DNA of 64,000 nucleotides, taken from NCBI GenBank assembly GCA_012840385.1, contig DULK01000028.1:1-64000 (forward strand). The letters are read 5' to 3'. Position 1 is the first letter of the stretch; the number at the start of each line of letters is the position of its first letter. The notes below the pieces were generated by a model, which had not been told where the DNA came from, searched no databases, and saw only the letters and a program-made list of their open reading frames with translations. Position numbers and translations under genes: made by a program. Origin of the DNA: Syntrophomonadaceae bacterium (GTDB lineage: Bacteria > Bacillota > DSM-12270 > Thermacetogeniales > Thermacetogeniaceae). Below, in pieces: positions 25,310-33,708 of the stretch.

Positions 25310-25453
25310 GTGAATACGAAATATTACAAAACATGGGATGAGTATAAAGCAGAGCATCCGGAAATAGACGAAAAGCAGGAAAAAGCCATGGCCCGCAAAA
25401 TGCAGTCTTATGAAGAGATGATGTTCAGTTTCATTATGTTTCTGTTGATGTAA
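25310..25453 (+). CDS. 47-aa protein of the methyl-transfer operon
   Basis: GTG 25310 follows AAAGGAGGGTGCCGTT and the frame ends at TAA 25453. The protein is acidic/basic and helical (DEYKAEHPEIDEKQEKAMAR) with a hydrophobic, Met-rich tail (MMFSFIMFLLM) that could insert in the membrane or pack on a partner. It sits 14 bp after the URO-D gene and before a terminator, so it belongs to the transcript. I do not recognise a family. Confidence 0.7.
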   Translation: MNTKYYKTWDEYKAEHPEIDEKQEKAMARKMQSYEEMMFSFIMFLLM

Positions 25454-25496
25454 AGCCGGACCCAACGTTGGGCAATGCAGCAGATTTATCCGGATT

Positions 25497-25527
25497 AAAA
25501 GAGAGAGGCCTGCCTCTCTCTTCTTTT
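25497..25527 (+). terminator. Terminator after the first methyl-transfer operon
   Basis: AAAAGAGAGAGG-CCTG-CCTCTCTCTTCTTTT, a strong symmetrical hairpin. Confidence 0.9.
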
Positions 25528-25607
25528 GACCATCGGAGTTGATTAAGGGTTTTTAATCCCGGAATATTCCCGATTGTAAAATTTATAAAAAAGGATGATT
25601 GCAGTTT

Positions 25608-26819
25608 ATGGAAGATTCCAAACCCGTTCTCTCACCCTATCGCTGGGTGATTCTGGCAATAATGTGGTCTGCTGTGTTTATCGGCCTTGCTGCGCAGTTT
25701 CAGGTGGCGGCTCTGGCTTATAAAATTATCCCCGCTTTTAAATTGACATCCGGGCAGTATTCCATGATACTGACGGCACCCATGCTGGCGGGGGTATGTT
25801 TCAGCTTCGCGGCGGGTGCCTTGGCCGACCGGTTTGGTGTTAAGAGGGTGGTGGCGGTAGGGTTTGCCTTTTCGGTCATAGGAGTGTTTTTCCGGTATGC
25901 CGCCCACAGCTTTTGGGAGATGTTTGCCCTGATGTTTCTGGCAGGAATATGCCCCGGCCTCTTGAATGCCAATGCCTCAAAGCTGCTGGGGGCATGGTTT
26001 CCCGGCGAGCAGATGAACACCGCCATGGGCATCTATTTTTCTGCCAGCGGTGTGGGGATGAGCGTCGGTTTGGCCACATCGGCATTGTTTCCGACAACGA
26101 AAAGCGCCTTTGAAACCGCGGGTTTCGTCATGCTGGTAATATGGCTCCTGTGGCTGGCTTTTATTAAAGCCAGCCCCGAGGGGGCCCCGGGCCTGCCGGC
26201 CATGCCCGTGACCGGGTATATTAAGGTGGCTGCCGGGAGCAGAAACGTCTGGCTGGTGGGCCTGGCGTTGATGTTTTTGATGGGTTCTTCCATGGTCTTT
26301 TCCGGTTTTCTGCCGAATGCCCTGAATAAGGTGCATGGGATGAGTCCGGTGGCGGCGGGCTTTATGACATCGATAGTAACGTTTGGTACCATTGTAGGGA
26401 GCCTTGCAGGACCTTTTCTGTCGGACCGGGTGGGCAAAATCAAGCCTTTTATCACCCCTGTGGCGGTATTGGGAGCAATCGCCGGATACGGTTCCTGGCT
26501 TTTGCCTCAAGGTGCGGGGATGGCTGCGATGCTCGCCCTTTTCGGGATCTTTTTGGGAATATGCACCCCATTGCTTATGGCATTTCCGATGCTGCTTCCG
26601 GAGATCGGCCCTGTTTATGCCGGGAGCGCCGGGGGGATTATCGGTACCCTCCAAGTTATCGGTGCCGTCTTTATCCCGTCTTTTATTGTCGCACCGTTGG
26701 CCGGCCAGAACTATGACCTTTTATTCGCATTGGGCAGCCTGTCCTTCTTAATGGTGGGCGTTGTGTCCCTGCTGCTGCCTGAATTGGGGGCCGCGGCCCG
26801 GAGGAGAAACATCTCTTAA
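25608..26819 (+). CDS. Major facilitator superfamily transporter
   Basis: About 403 aa with twelve hydrophobic segments. The MFS loop 2-3 motif is visible (GALADRFGVKRVVAVG) and its second-half counterpart (GPFLSDRVGKIKPF). Placement between the two corrinoid gene groups suggests uptake of the methylated substrate or export of the demethylated product. ATG 25608 (or TTG 25599) follows AAAAAAGGA. Confidence 0.88.
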   Translation: MEDSKPVLSPYRWVILAIMWSAVFIGLAAQFQVAALAYKIIPAFKLTSGQYSMILTAPMLAGVCFSFAAGALADRFGVKRVVAVGFAFSVIGVFFRYAAHSFWEMFALMFLAGICPGLLNANASKLLGAWFPGEQMNTAMGIYFSASGVGMSVGLATSALFPTTKSAFETAGFVMLVIWLLWLAFIKASPEGAPGLPAMPVTGYIKVAAGSRNVWLVGLALMFLMGSSMVFSGFLPNALNKVHGMSPVAAGFMTSIVTFGTIVGSLAGPFLSDRVGKIKPFITPVAVLGAIAGYGSWLLPQGAGMAAMLALFGIFLGICTPLLMAFPMLLPEIGPVYAGSAGGIIGTLQVIGAVFIPSFIVAPLAGQNYDLLFALGSLSFLMVGVVSLLLPELGAAARRRNIS

Positions 26820-26837
26820 AAATGTTTGAGGTTTTAC

Positions 26838-26858
26838 GGCGCCCGGTGGGGCGCCTTT
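26838..26858 (+). terminator. Hairpin after the MFS gene
   Basis: GGCGCC-CGGTGG-GGCGCC followed by TTTAAAG; weak T tract. Confidence 0.5.
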
Positions 26859-26900
26859 AAAGCAAATTGGCAGATTAGACTTTATTTAAATAGGATATTG

Positions 26901-26920
26901 CTGTATATATACGTATATAG
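26901..26920 (+). promoter_or_regulatory. Palindromic operator candidate
   Basis: A perfect 14-bp palindrome TATATACGTATATA (26906-26919) flanked by GTA and GG, about 90 bp upstream of the second corrinoid gene. A related AT palindrome overlaps the promoter at 22.5 kb. Binding by the adjacent GntR regulator is inference. Confidence 0.5.
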
Positions 26921-27006
26921 GGAGCCGATCCTTCGGTTTGGCCGGAGGAGAGAGCGGTCCCGCCGGTGGTAAAGAGGCAGCCGGGCCTTGAGATTATGAT
27001 GCGGGG

Positions 27007-27696
27007 GTGATCGGCGTGAAGGGCTTAAGGCAAAAGGAAGAATTATTGATCAAACATGTAGAGCAGTTGGACGAAGAAAAGGTCCTGCAGCTGGCCGGTG
27101 AACTGTTGGATCAAGGCATGGATCCCCTGCACCTGCTGGAACTGATCAACGAAGGCATGAACAGGGTCGGGAAACTGTATGAGAGCAAGGAGTATTACAT
27201 CGCCGATCTGATTATGGCCGGAATTATTTTTAAGCAGGTGCTGGCACTGGAAAAGATGGTCGCCCATTTTAAGGTCCGGCACAGCAAGAGAATCGGCAGA
27301 GTTGTGCTCGGCACCGTCTCGGGGGACATACATGACATCGGCAAAGATATCTTCAGGGGGATGATGGAGGCAAACGGGTTCGAGGTTATCGATCTCGGGG
27401 TGGATGTGCCCAAGGAGCTGTTTGTCAAAAAGGTAGCGGAGTATAAACCCGATATCGTGGGGCTTAGCGGGATTTTGACAAACACCATAGAGGCAATGAA
27501 AGAGGTAATAGAAGCTTTGGCAGAGGCCGGGTTAAGAGACAAGGTGAAGGTTATCGTAGGCGGCAACCATCTTACGGAGGAGGCATGCGCATACATCGGT
27601 GCCGATAGCTTTGCTAAAGATGCCTCCGAGGGAGTCAAAACATGCATGGAATGGGCTGAATCCGGCAGTGGAGAGGGAGTACGCGGCAATGACTAA
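27007..27696 (+). CDS. Corrinoid (cobalamin-binding) methyl carrier protein 2
   Basis: 229 aa, same two-domain plan as the protein at 23501: a helical cap, then the B12 domain with the cobalt ligand in SGDIHDIGKD, LGVDVP and GGNHLT. The two proteins are clearly homologous but well diverged, so they are likely to serve different partner methyltransferases rather than be a recent duplication. GTG 27007 (or 27016) is the start. It overlaps the GntR gene by 8 bp. Confidence 0.9.
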   Translation: MIGVKGLRQKEELLIKHVEQLDEEKVLQLAGELLDQGMDPLHLLELINEGMNRVGKLYESKEYYIADLIMAGIIFKQVLALEKMVAHFKVRHSKRIGRVVLGTVSGDIHDIGKDIFRGMMEANGFEVIDLGVDVPKELFVKKVAEYKPDIVGLSGILTNTIEAMKEVIEALAEAGLRDKVKVIVGGNHLTEEACAYIGADSFAKDASEGVKTCMEWAESGSGEGVRGND

Positions 27697-28387
27697 TCCG
27701 CTCTATCTTCAAATAGTCGAGGACATAAAAAATAAGATAAGCATCGGAGAATTAAAACCCGGCGATGCCATAGCTTCGGAATCGGCATTGTGCAAAGAAT
27801 ACAATACCAGCCGCATGACTGTGAGAAAAGGGCTGGCGGTGCTGGCGAATGAAGGCTACATTTATTCGATACCCGGGAAAGGCAACTTTGTGGCAAAACC
27901 CGAACTCAACAAGTATACCGTTTACTATGACGAAATGCACAACTCGATCAACAGCGTGGATAAAACAAAACTGCTGGAGGTCAATATCATCATCCCCGAT
28001 GAAAATCTGGCCGCCGACCTGCAGACCACCAGAAACAAAAACGTCATCGTGATCCGCAGGCTGTTCTACACCGAGGGCTGCCCTGTGGCCTATGACGTCA
28101 AATATCTGCTCTATCAGAAGGGGATGCCTGTGGTGGAAAAGGAGATCGAGCAGGCCACCTTTCCTGAGATGATGTCGAAGAGCGTTTCCCTTTTTGCCTT
28201 AAAGAAAGAAATCGTGATCTATGCCAGACAGCCGGATGAGGAGATAAAAAGGTATCTGAATATTTACGATGAGCTTCCCCTGCTGGTGGTGGAGCAAAAG
28301 CTCTATAATAAAGACAACAAGCCGGTGGGCATGGGGATAACCTATTTTCGGGGAGATTCCATCAAACTGCAGGGCATCAGCCAGTAA
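27689..28387 (+). CDS. GntR/HutC family transcriptional regulator
   Basis: About 232 aa. N-terminal winged helix (YLQIVEDIKNKISIGELKPG; the recognition helix segment NTSRMTVRKGLAVLANEG) and a C-terminal UTRA ligand-binding domain. HutC-type regulators release DNA on binding a small molecule, often the pathway substrate. I use ATG 27689, preceded by GAGAGGGAG; an upstream in-frame ATG (27599) lies deep in the corrinoid gene. It probably controls the 22.5-28.4-kb genes. Confidence 0.9.
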   Translation: MTNPLYLQIVEDIKNKISIGELKPGDAIASESALCKEYNTSRMTVRKGLAVLANEGYIYSIPGKGNFVAKPELNKYTVYYDEMHNSINSVDKTKLLEVNIIIPDENLAADLQTTRNKNVIVIRRLFYTEGCPVAYDVKYLLYQKGMPVVEKEIEQATFPEMMSKSVSLFALKKEIVIYARQPDEEIKRYLNIYDELPLLVVEQKLYNKDNKPVGMGITYFRGDSIKLQGISQ

Positions 28388-28392
28388 ATCTT

Positions 28393-29508
28393 TTATTTTA
28401 AATTCTCGGGGTTCAGCCCCTGCAGCTCCGGCAGGACGAACCTGCCGTCCTTTCTCACCAGCACGCCGTCGAAGTAGATTTCCCCTCCCCCGTACTCGGG
28501 CGTCTGGATGAGCACCAGGTCCCAGTGGATGGCCGACCTGTTCCCGTTGAAGCAGTCGTCGTAGGCGCTGCCGGGGGTGAAGTGGATGGAGCCGGAGATC
28601 TTCTCGTCGAAGAGGGTGTCCCGGATCGGCCGGTGGATGTGGGGGTTCAGCCCGAAGGAAAACTCTCCGACATACCTTGCTCCTTCGTCGGTATCGAAGA
28701 CCCGGTTGATCCGTTCGGTGTCGTTGGCGGTCGCCCGGACAATTCTCCCCTTCCGGAACTCCAGCCTGATGTTCTCGTAGGTAAAGCCGTGGTATTGGGC
28801 GGGGGTGTTGTAGGTGATGCAGCCGTTGACCGAGTCCCTGACCGGTGCGGTGTAGACCTCCCCGTCCGGGATGTTCGCCCTCCCGTCGCACTTGACCGCG
28901 GGCAGTCCCTTGATGGAGAAGGTCAGATCGGTGCCCGGGCCGAGGATCCTCACCCGGTCGGTCCTGTTCATCAGCTCCACGAGGGGGTTCATCGCCCTGG
29001 ACATCCCGGCGTAGTCCAGATTGCAGACCTTGAAGTAGAAATCCTCGAAGGCCTCGGTGCTCATGCCGGCGGCCTGGGCCATGGAGGGGGAGGGGTAGCG
29101 CAGGACCACCCACTTGGTCCTGGGAACCCGGATCTCTCCGTGCACCGGATGCCAGAAGTACTTCTGATAAAGCTCCATCCTGTCCGCGGGGACGTCCGAA
29201 AGCTCCGCCGCATTGTCACCCGAGCGCACGCCGATGTAGGCGTCCATGTCCCTCATCCTGGCCGCTTCGTATTTGGCCATCAGCTTGATCTGCTCCACGG
29301 TGGCTCCCAGCAGCAGCGCCCTGTCCACCGTCCTGTCCTTGATGGTCACAAAGGGGATGCCTCCCGCCAGGTAGACCTGGCGGATCAGCTCCCTCACCAG
29401 CGGCCGCTCCAGTCCCACGGCTTCTATTAAAACCTTTTCGCCTTTCTGCAGCCGGCAGGAATAGTGGACCAGGTTCCCGGCCAGCCGGCTGACTCTCGGG
29501 TCGGTCAT
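28393..29508 (-). CDS. M29 family aminopeptidase
   Basis: 371 aa, the usual length for thermophilic aminopeptidases of the AmpS/M29 type, which use two metal ions and remove N-terminal residues. Conserved features: ADRMELYQKYFWHP, the metal-ligand Glu in the GRANIPDGEVYTAPV block, RLEFRKGRIV, and the His-containing GLNPHIHRPIRD and the C-terminal SAIHWDLVLI. ATG 29508 follows GGAGGTAGTCAAC. Convergent with the GntR gene, with 5 bp between the stops. Confidence 0.9.
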   Translation of the reverse strand: MTDPRVSRLAGNLVHYSCRLQKGEKVLIEAVGLERPLVRELIRQVYLAGGIPFVTIKDRTVDRALLLGATVEQIKLMAKYEAARMRDMDAYIGVRSGDNAAELSDVPADRMELYQKYFWHPVHGEIRVPRTKWVVLRYPSPSMAQAAGMSTEAFEDFYFKVCNLDYAGMSRAMNPLVELMNRTDRVRILGPGTDLTFSIKGLPAVKCDGRANIPDGEVYTAPVRDSVNGCITYNTPAQYHGFTYENIRLEFRKGRIVRATANDTERINRVFDTDEGARYVGEFSFGLNPHIHRPIRDTLFDEKISGSIHFTPGSAYDDCFNGNRSAIHWDLVLIQTPEYGGGEIYFDGVLVRKDGRFVLPELQGLNPENLK

Positions 29509-29535
29509 GTTGACTACCTCCAGGCAAGTATTGAA

Positions 29536-29567
29536 GACCCCCGGCTGAAATGGGGGTCTTGTTTTGC
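29536..29567 (+). terminator. Hairpin, bidirectional terminator candidate
   Basis: AGACCCCC-GGCTGAAAT-GGGGGTCT followed by TGTTTT on the plus strand. It lies between two minus-strand genes, so it may act as an intercistronic structure rather than a full terminator. Confidence 0.5.
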
Positions 29568-29586
29568 AGACGCTTTTTGCGTCTTT

Positions 29587-30216
29587 TCACCGGACTGCCC
29601 GCTCTTCCTGAGCAGTTAGCCTCCTATCGAGCTTGCCGATATCCTCCCAGACACACCGCAACTCTCTTTTGATATCGGTGATGTCTTTCTGCATTTTCTT
29701 TTGGCCTTCTTCCAGGTTGTCCAGGCGCTTGTTTATCACGGCGAATTGGCCGCCGAACTCGTCCCTGACCTGATTGATCTGCCCCTGCAGGTCGTCTCTG
29801 ACCTGGTTGATCTGCCCCTGCAGGTCGTCTCTGACCTGGTTGATCTGCCCCTGCAGGTCGTCCCTGACCTGGTTGATCTGCCCCTGCAGGTCGTCTCTGA
29901 ACTGATTGATCTGCCCCTGCAGGTCGTCTCTGACCTGATTGATCTGTCCCTGCAGGTCGTCTCTGAACTGATTGATCTGTCCCTGCAGGTCATCTCTGAA
30001 CTGGTTGATCTGCCCCTGCAGGTCGTCCCTGACCTGGTTGATCTGCCCCTGCAGGTCGTCCCTGACCTGGTTGATCTGCCCCTGCATGTCATCTCTGAAC
30101 TGATTGATCTGTCCCTGCAGGTCATCCCTGACCTGGGCGATCTCCTGGCGGACGGGTTTTAGTTCTTCCTTGATAACAGAGCGCAGCGTTTCTATAAGTT
30201 CAGTATCAATAGGCAA
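29587..30216 (-). CDS. Hendecad-repeat coiled-coil protein
   Basis: 209 aa. Residues about 25-156 are twelve tandem 11-residue repeats of consensus QINQVRDDLQG (V or F at position 5). An eleven-residue period fits a right-handed or straight coiled coil (hendecad), unlike the common heptad. A further helical coiled-coil region (NKRLDNLEEGQKKMQKDI) follows. No signal or membrane segment. TTG 30216 follows AAAGGAGG. The repeat-bearing architecture resembles small coiled-coil scaffolds of unknown role in Firmicutes. Confidence 0.8.
   Translation of the reverse strand: MPIDTELIETLRSVIKEELKPVRQEIAQVRDDLQGQINQFRDDMQGQINQVRDDLQGQINQVRDDLQGQINQFRDDLQGQINQFRDDLQGQINQVRDDLQGQINQFRDDLQGQINQVRDDLQGQINQVRDDLQGQINQVRDDLQGQINQVRDEFGGQFAVINKRLDNLEEGQKKMQKDITDIKRELRCVWEDIGKLDRRLTAQEERAVR
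29749..30144 (-). repeat. Twelve tandem 33-bp coding repeats
   Basis: Units of 33 bp, each containing a CTGCAG, encode the QINQVRDDLQG units. Neighbouring units are nearly identical at DNA level, implying recent expansion by slippage or recombination and possible length variation between strains. Confidence 0.9.
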
Positions 30217-30290
30217 TGCATTTCCTCCTTTCAATTCAATGCATTGCAATAAGATAATTCGCCGCCTGGGAAGGAAATCCTGCAGCTTAA

Positions 30291-31238
30291 TTATTCGGCA
30301 AGGGTGCCGAAAGTAAATCCTTGCTCCTTCAGGGTTTTGATGATCACCGGGAGGGCCGCCACATCTGCTTCCCGGTTCTTGGCGTAGATGTAGCCGGGAG
30401 TGCCGGGGGCGGGGTGTCCACCCGTCTGGGTGCCGTCGTGCATCAGGATGACAGCCGGCACTCCTTTCCGGGAGACTCTCGCCACCCCGTGCAGCACATT
30501 GTTGATCAGCTGCTCCGGAGTCACGCCGTGGGGGTCGGTATCGGCGCTGGAAACATTCCAGCCTGCAATGCGGTAACCCCTTTCTGCAAGGATCTCCCGG
30601 CATACGTGATTCAGGTTGGCGGTCCCCCCCGGGGGCCGGTAAAGGACGGGTCGGGTTCCCGTCACCGCCTCTATTGCTTCCGCAGCCAGTTCCAGATCGG
30701 AGGCGAAGGCCGCCTGGTCCCGGTAGGCGGCGTAATCGTGGCGGTAGGAATGGTTGCCGATGGCGTGCCCCTCCTCCCGGATGCGCCGCAAAACCCCGGG
30801 GTTGAGCCTGGCGTTACAGCCGGTGACGAAAAAGGTGGCCTTCACACCGTGGCTCTTCAGGATGTCAAGGATTTGCGGGGTGGTGACGGTGTTGGGGCCG
30901 TCGTCGAAGGTGAGGTAGACGACGCGGGAGTGTTTCTCCGGCTGCTCCGCCGGCTCTTCCTGGTGCCCGGCCTGCTGCGCCGGCTCCCGTCCGGCCTGCC
31001 GTTCCCCGTGCCCGGCTGCGGGCTGCGTTTCTGCTTCTGTGTCGGGCTTTTCGGCGGTTTCGCCGTTCCCGGCCGGAAAAACGGCGGTATCCCGCGGCTC
31101 TTTCTTGAACTGCTCGCCGGCAGCCTGCTTCACTTTTAAACCCCAGAAATTCAAGTCTAAACGCACGCTGAGCAGGGCGGCGGGGATCAGGATTGCTATT
31201 CCGATCAGGAGGGTTGCCAGAAAACTGCGCCAGTTCAA
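30291..31238 (-). CDS. Polysaccharide deacetylase, membrane-anchored
   Basis: About 315 aa. N-terminal membrane anchor (FLATLLIGIAILIPAALL), a Glu/Gln/Ala-rich linker (about residues 50-105), then a NodB domain: TFDDGPN with the catalytic/metal Asp pair, the HSYRHD metal-binding His motif, RPPGG, and a late catalytic LMHDG. Family members remove N- or O-acetyl groups from peptidoglycan or other wall glycans. TTG 31238 follows AAGGTGG; TTG 31274 is an alternative. Confidence 0.9.
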   Translation of the reverse strand: MNWRSFLATLLIGIAILIPAALLSVRLDLNFWGLKVKQAAGEQFKKEPRDTAVFPAGNGETAEKPDTEAETQPAAGHGERQAGREPAQQAGHQEEPAEQPEKHSRVVYLTFDDGPNTVTTPQILDILKSHGVKATFFVTGCNARLNPGVLRRIREEGHAIGNHSYRHDYAAYRDQAAFASDLELAAEAIEAVTGTRPVLYRPPGGTANLNHVCREILAERGYRIAGWNVSSADTDPHGVTPEQLINNVLHGVARVSRKGVPAVILMHDGTQTGGHPAPGTPGYIYAKNREADVAALPVIIKTLKEQGFTFGTLAE

Positions 31239-31401
31239 ATAACAAGGCCACCTTTTTGCGAATGGTTCGCACAATTGTAAATATTCGACGGTGAACGAAG
31301 ATTCCTGCCGCCCGGGCGATAGTTATTTTTTCATAAGTCTCTTCATCCCCCAGCCGATACAGCCTGACAATGCCGTGCTAATACTTCTCGCCTGGTTCAG
31401 T

Positions 31402-33372
31402 CTAGCCTTCCTCCAGGTAGATGTCGAGGGTGTTGCTGCTGGCGCGCCATACCGTGTCGTCGATAATGAATTCTTCATTATCGATACGCACCTTAGTGTT
31501 TATAAGGGAATAACCGGAATCCCCGTAGCTGAACCGGGCCGGGTCGATAATATTTATCCTGTCAAAGTCTCTCCAACTGCCGCCGGCGTAAATAGAGACA
31601 TCGTCCGTCCCGCTGTGGTAGATCGACCCCTGGAAGTAAAAGTTGAAATGATCCGGTTGGTTGGCGCCCTGGTATCCGGTGTCTTCGATGACCTTCATGG
31701 TCACCATCTCCAGTTTGGTGTCGTAGTCGATGCTTTTGATCTTATAGAATTTTCCGTCGAAACGGCATCTGAAGACGGAATCACTTCCGCCCACCTCGTA
31801 CTGGCGCCCCTTGATGCGCAGCAGATTGCGGCTGACCACCAGGACGTCATCCAGATCGTAGCTTTCGCCGTCCTTAAGGATCTTAACATCATCGGCATTG
31901 TGGTATTTGTCGTTAATAACGACCCAGTTGGAGTTGTTGGTCTCCGTGCAGTAAATTATGAGCTTGCCTCCCCGCATCTTAACCTCATCGAGTTGATAGT
32001 AGTTTCCGTCCACCAGCATGATTATCTGCGACGGCGAGTAGATGTTGTCATCGGCTTCGAAATTGCCGGATGAGTCAATGATCACACTGGATAGGTTGTA
32101 CTTTTCCCCGTCGATGAAAAAGTCGATGCGGGATATGGAGTCCAGGTCAAGGGTCTCCGGGCCCGCAAAAATAGCCAGGATGTCGGATATCTCCGGATTT
32201 TCGATCAGGACCGGGTCGGTTTCTACCAGCTTCAGGGTAGTTTCCCGGTCACCGAAATTAATTCCCGTTATCCTGTAAAACTTCCCCTCGAGGGCAAGGG
32301 AGACCTTGTCTGCAGACAGGTCGTAAGAGGTACCGGAGATCCTGAGCGTGCTTTCATCCACAAGCTCGGCGTCCGAAAGGTAGAGCTTGCTCTTGAGGTT
32401 GCCGGTATAGAGCCTCAGGTAATCTGCGTTGTAAGTATGGCCGCCGAAGGCCATCTTGTACAGCTTCCTGCACCTGGTTGTTGCTACCAGGTTGCTTCCG
32501 CTGACACTCATACTGCTGATGCAGTAGCGGTTGGTGCCGATGACCAGATCCGGGTTGCCGGATGAACTGTTCAGAGGGAAGCGGATTGTGCCGTTGACGT
32601 AGAGGAAACCTGAAATTGCCTTTAGGTAGCTTACGGGAATCTCGCTCAGATCCTGTTTGATCAACAGCGGGGTGGTGCTGAGGTCGTAGCGTTTTCCGTC
32701 CAGCACCAGCGCCGAGATGGAGTCTGACGTGGATGGATAAGACGTGCCGGGCGAAGATGAAATTCCCAGCTTTGCGAGGAATTTATTAAACATGATGCAG
32801 GCCTGGGCGCGGGTAACCTTTTCGAAGGGTTTGAACTCGCCGTCGGGGTAGCCGGAGACGAGCCCGAGTTCGGAGGCAGCCTTGATATAGCCGCGGTACA
32901 TGCTTTTGTTCAGGCTGGTGCGGTCCGAGAAGGCCGGTTCCCCGGCAGACGGTTCCTTCCCCAGCGCTCTCACCAGCATGGCTGCCGTTTCGCTGCGCAG
33001 GATGGGCCCGTTGGGGTTGAGTCCGCCGGGATACTCCGCGGGTACCAGTACGCCGCGTTTGACCATCTCATTGATCTGGGCCAGTGCCCAGTGATTTCTG
33101 GTATCGGAGAAATAAACGGTAGTTGCACCGTCCGGCTTGATGCCCAAGCAGGCGGTTAGAATCGCCAGGAATTCCGCCCGGCTGACGGTGTTATCGGGGC
33201 GGAAGGTGCCGTCGGGATACCCCTTGATATACCCCTTTTCGGCGAGCGCAGCGATGCTTTCCTCTGCCCAGTGCCGGTTTATATCTTTGAAAACCGCAGC
33301 GGCGCTTGCGCTCAGGGGGATGGCCGCAACTAACGTTAAAACCAACAGGAAGTTCGTTATTGTCCTTCTCAA
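31402..33372 (-). CDS. S-layer-homology domain surface protein
   Basis: 656 aa. A signal peptide (ITNFLLVLTLVAAIPLSASA) is followed by three SLH domains (about residues 28-75, 85-140 and 145-200: FKDINRHWAEESIAALAEKG, FSDTRNHWALAQI, FSDRTSLNKSMYRGYIKAA). The remaining 450 residues are a series of beta-rich repeats with recurring DGKxYDLS or DGExYDLD elements, of unknown function. SLH domains bind pyruvylated wall polymers, so the protein lies on the cell surface. TTG 33372 follows GGAGGTC. Confidence 0.93.
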   Translation of the reverse strand: MRRTITNFLLVLTLVAAIPLSASAAAVFKDINRHWAEESIAALAEKGYIKGYPDGTFRPDNTVSRAEFLAILTACLGIKPDGATTVYFSDTRNHWALAQINEMVKRGVLVPAEYPGGLNPNGPILRSETAAMLVRALGKEPSAGEPAFSDRTSLNKSMYRGYIKAASELGLVSGYPDGEFKPFEKVTRAQACIMFNKFLAKLGISSSPGTSYPSTSDSISALVLDGKRYDLSTTPLLIKQDLSEIPVSYLKAISGFLYVNGTIRFPLNSSSGNPDLVIGTNRYCISSMSVSGSNLVATTRCRKLYKMAFGGHTYNADYLRLYTGNLKSKLYLSDAELVDESTLRISGTSYDLSADKVSLALEGKFYRITGINFGDRETTLKLVETDPVLIENPEISDILAIFAGPETLDLDSISRIDFFIDGEKYNLSSVIIDSSGNFEADDNIYSPSQIIMLVDGNYYQLDEVKMRGGKLIIYCTETNNSNWVVINDKYHNADDVKILKDGESYDLDDVLVVSRNLLRIKGRQYEVGGSDSVFRCRFDGKFYKIKSIDYDTKLEMVTMKVIEDTGYQGANQPDHFNFYFQGSIYHSGTDDVSIYAGGSWRDFDRINIIDPARFSYGDSGYSLINTKVRIDNEEFIIDDTVWRASSNTLDIYLEEG

Positions 33373-33673
33373 GTTATTGACCTCCTCTCATGAAACAAAT
33401 TGATGTGCTTCAGGCTCAAAGAGCCAGGAGTTGCCCCAAAAACCGGCTCAAAGATTTATTCAATATAATTACGTATATAAAGGGCTCCGGCTTACAAACA
33501 TCCCTCCTTTCAGGGCAGTTAGCCGCATTTCTTACTTTAAATCTTCTCGATAATGGATGACTTTACCTCTTTTTACGAAACGTATTGCACTAAATGATTG
33601 TGACTTTCCACAGCTGGCAGCTTGAGTAGTTAATGGGCGTATTAATGAAAGGGTTAACAACTGTCACATAAAA
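33373..33673. other. Intergenic between divergent genes
   Basis: About 300 bp upstream of the SLH gene; AT-rich. It contains a TTACGTATATAAAGG stretch (about 33469) similar to the palindromes of the methyl-transfer cluster, and a CAGGGCAG near 33511 that recalls the end of the structured repeat. No gene is seen. Confidence 0.4.
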
Positions 33674-33702
33674 TACACATATAGCAGTAATTATGGTATA
33701 AT
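33674..33702 (+). promoter_or_regulatory. Extended -10 promoter giving a probable leaderless mRNA
   Basis: TACACA (33674-33679), 17 bp, then TGGTATAAT ending at 33702. The ATG of the transposase gene is at 33709, only 7 bases after the -10, so the transcript should start at or within a base of the ATG. Confidence 0.65.
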
Positions 33703-33708
33703 GTCTAC

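Noticed and set aside
29749-30144. CRISPR-like array of regular repeats
   Set aside because: Repeats are contiguous without unique spacers, encode a continuous coiled-coil protein, and no cas genes are near.
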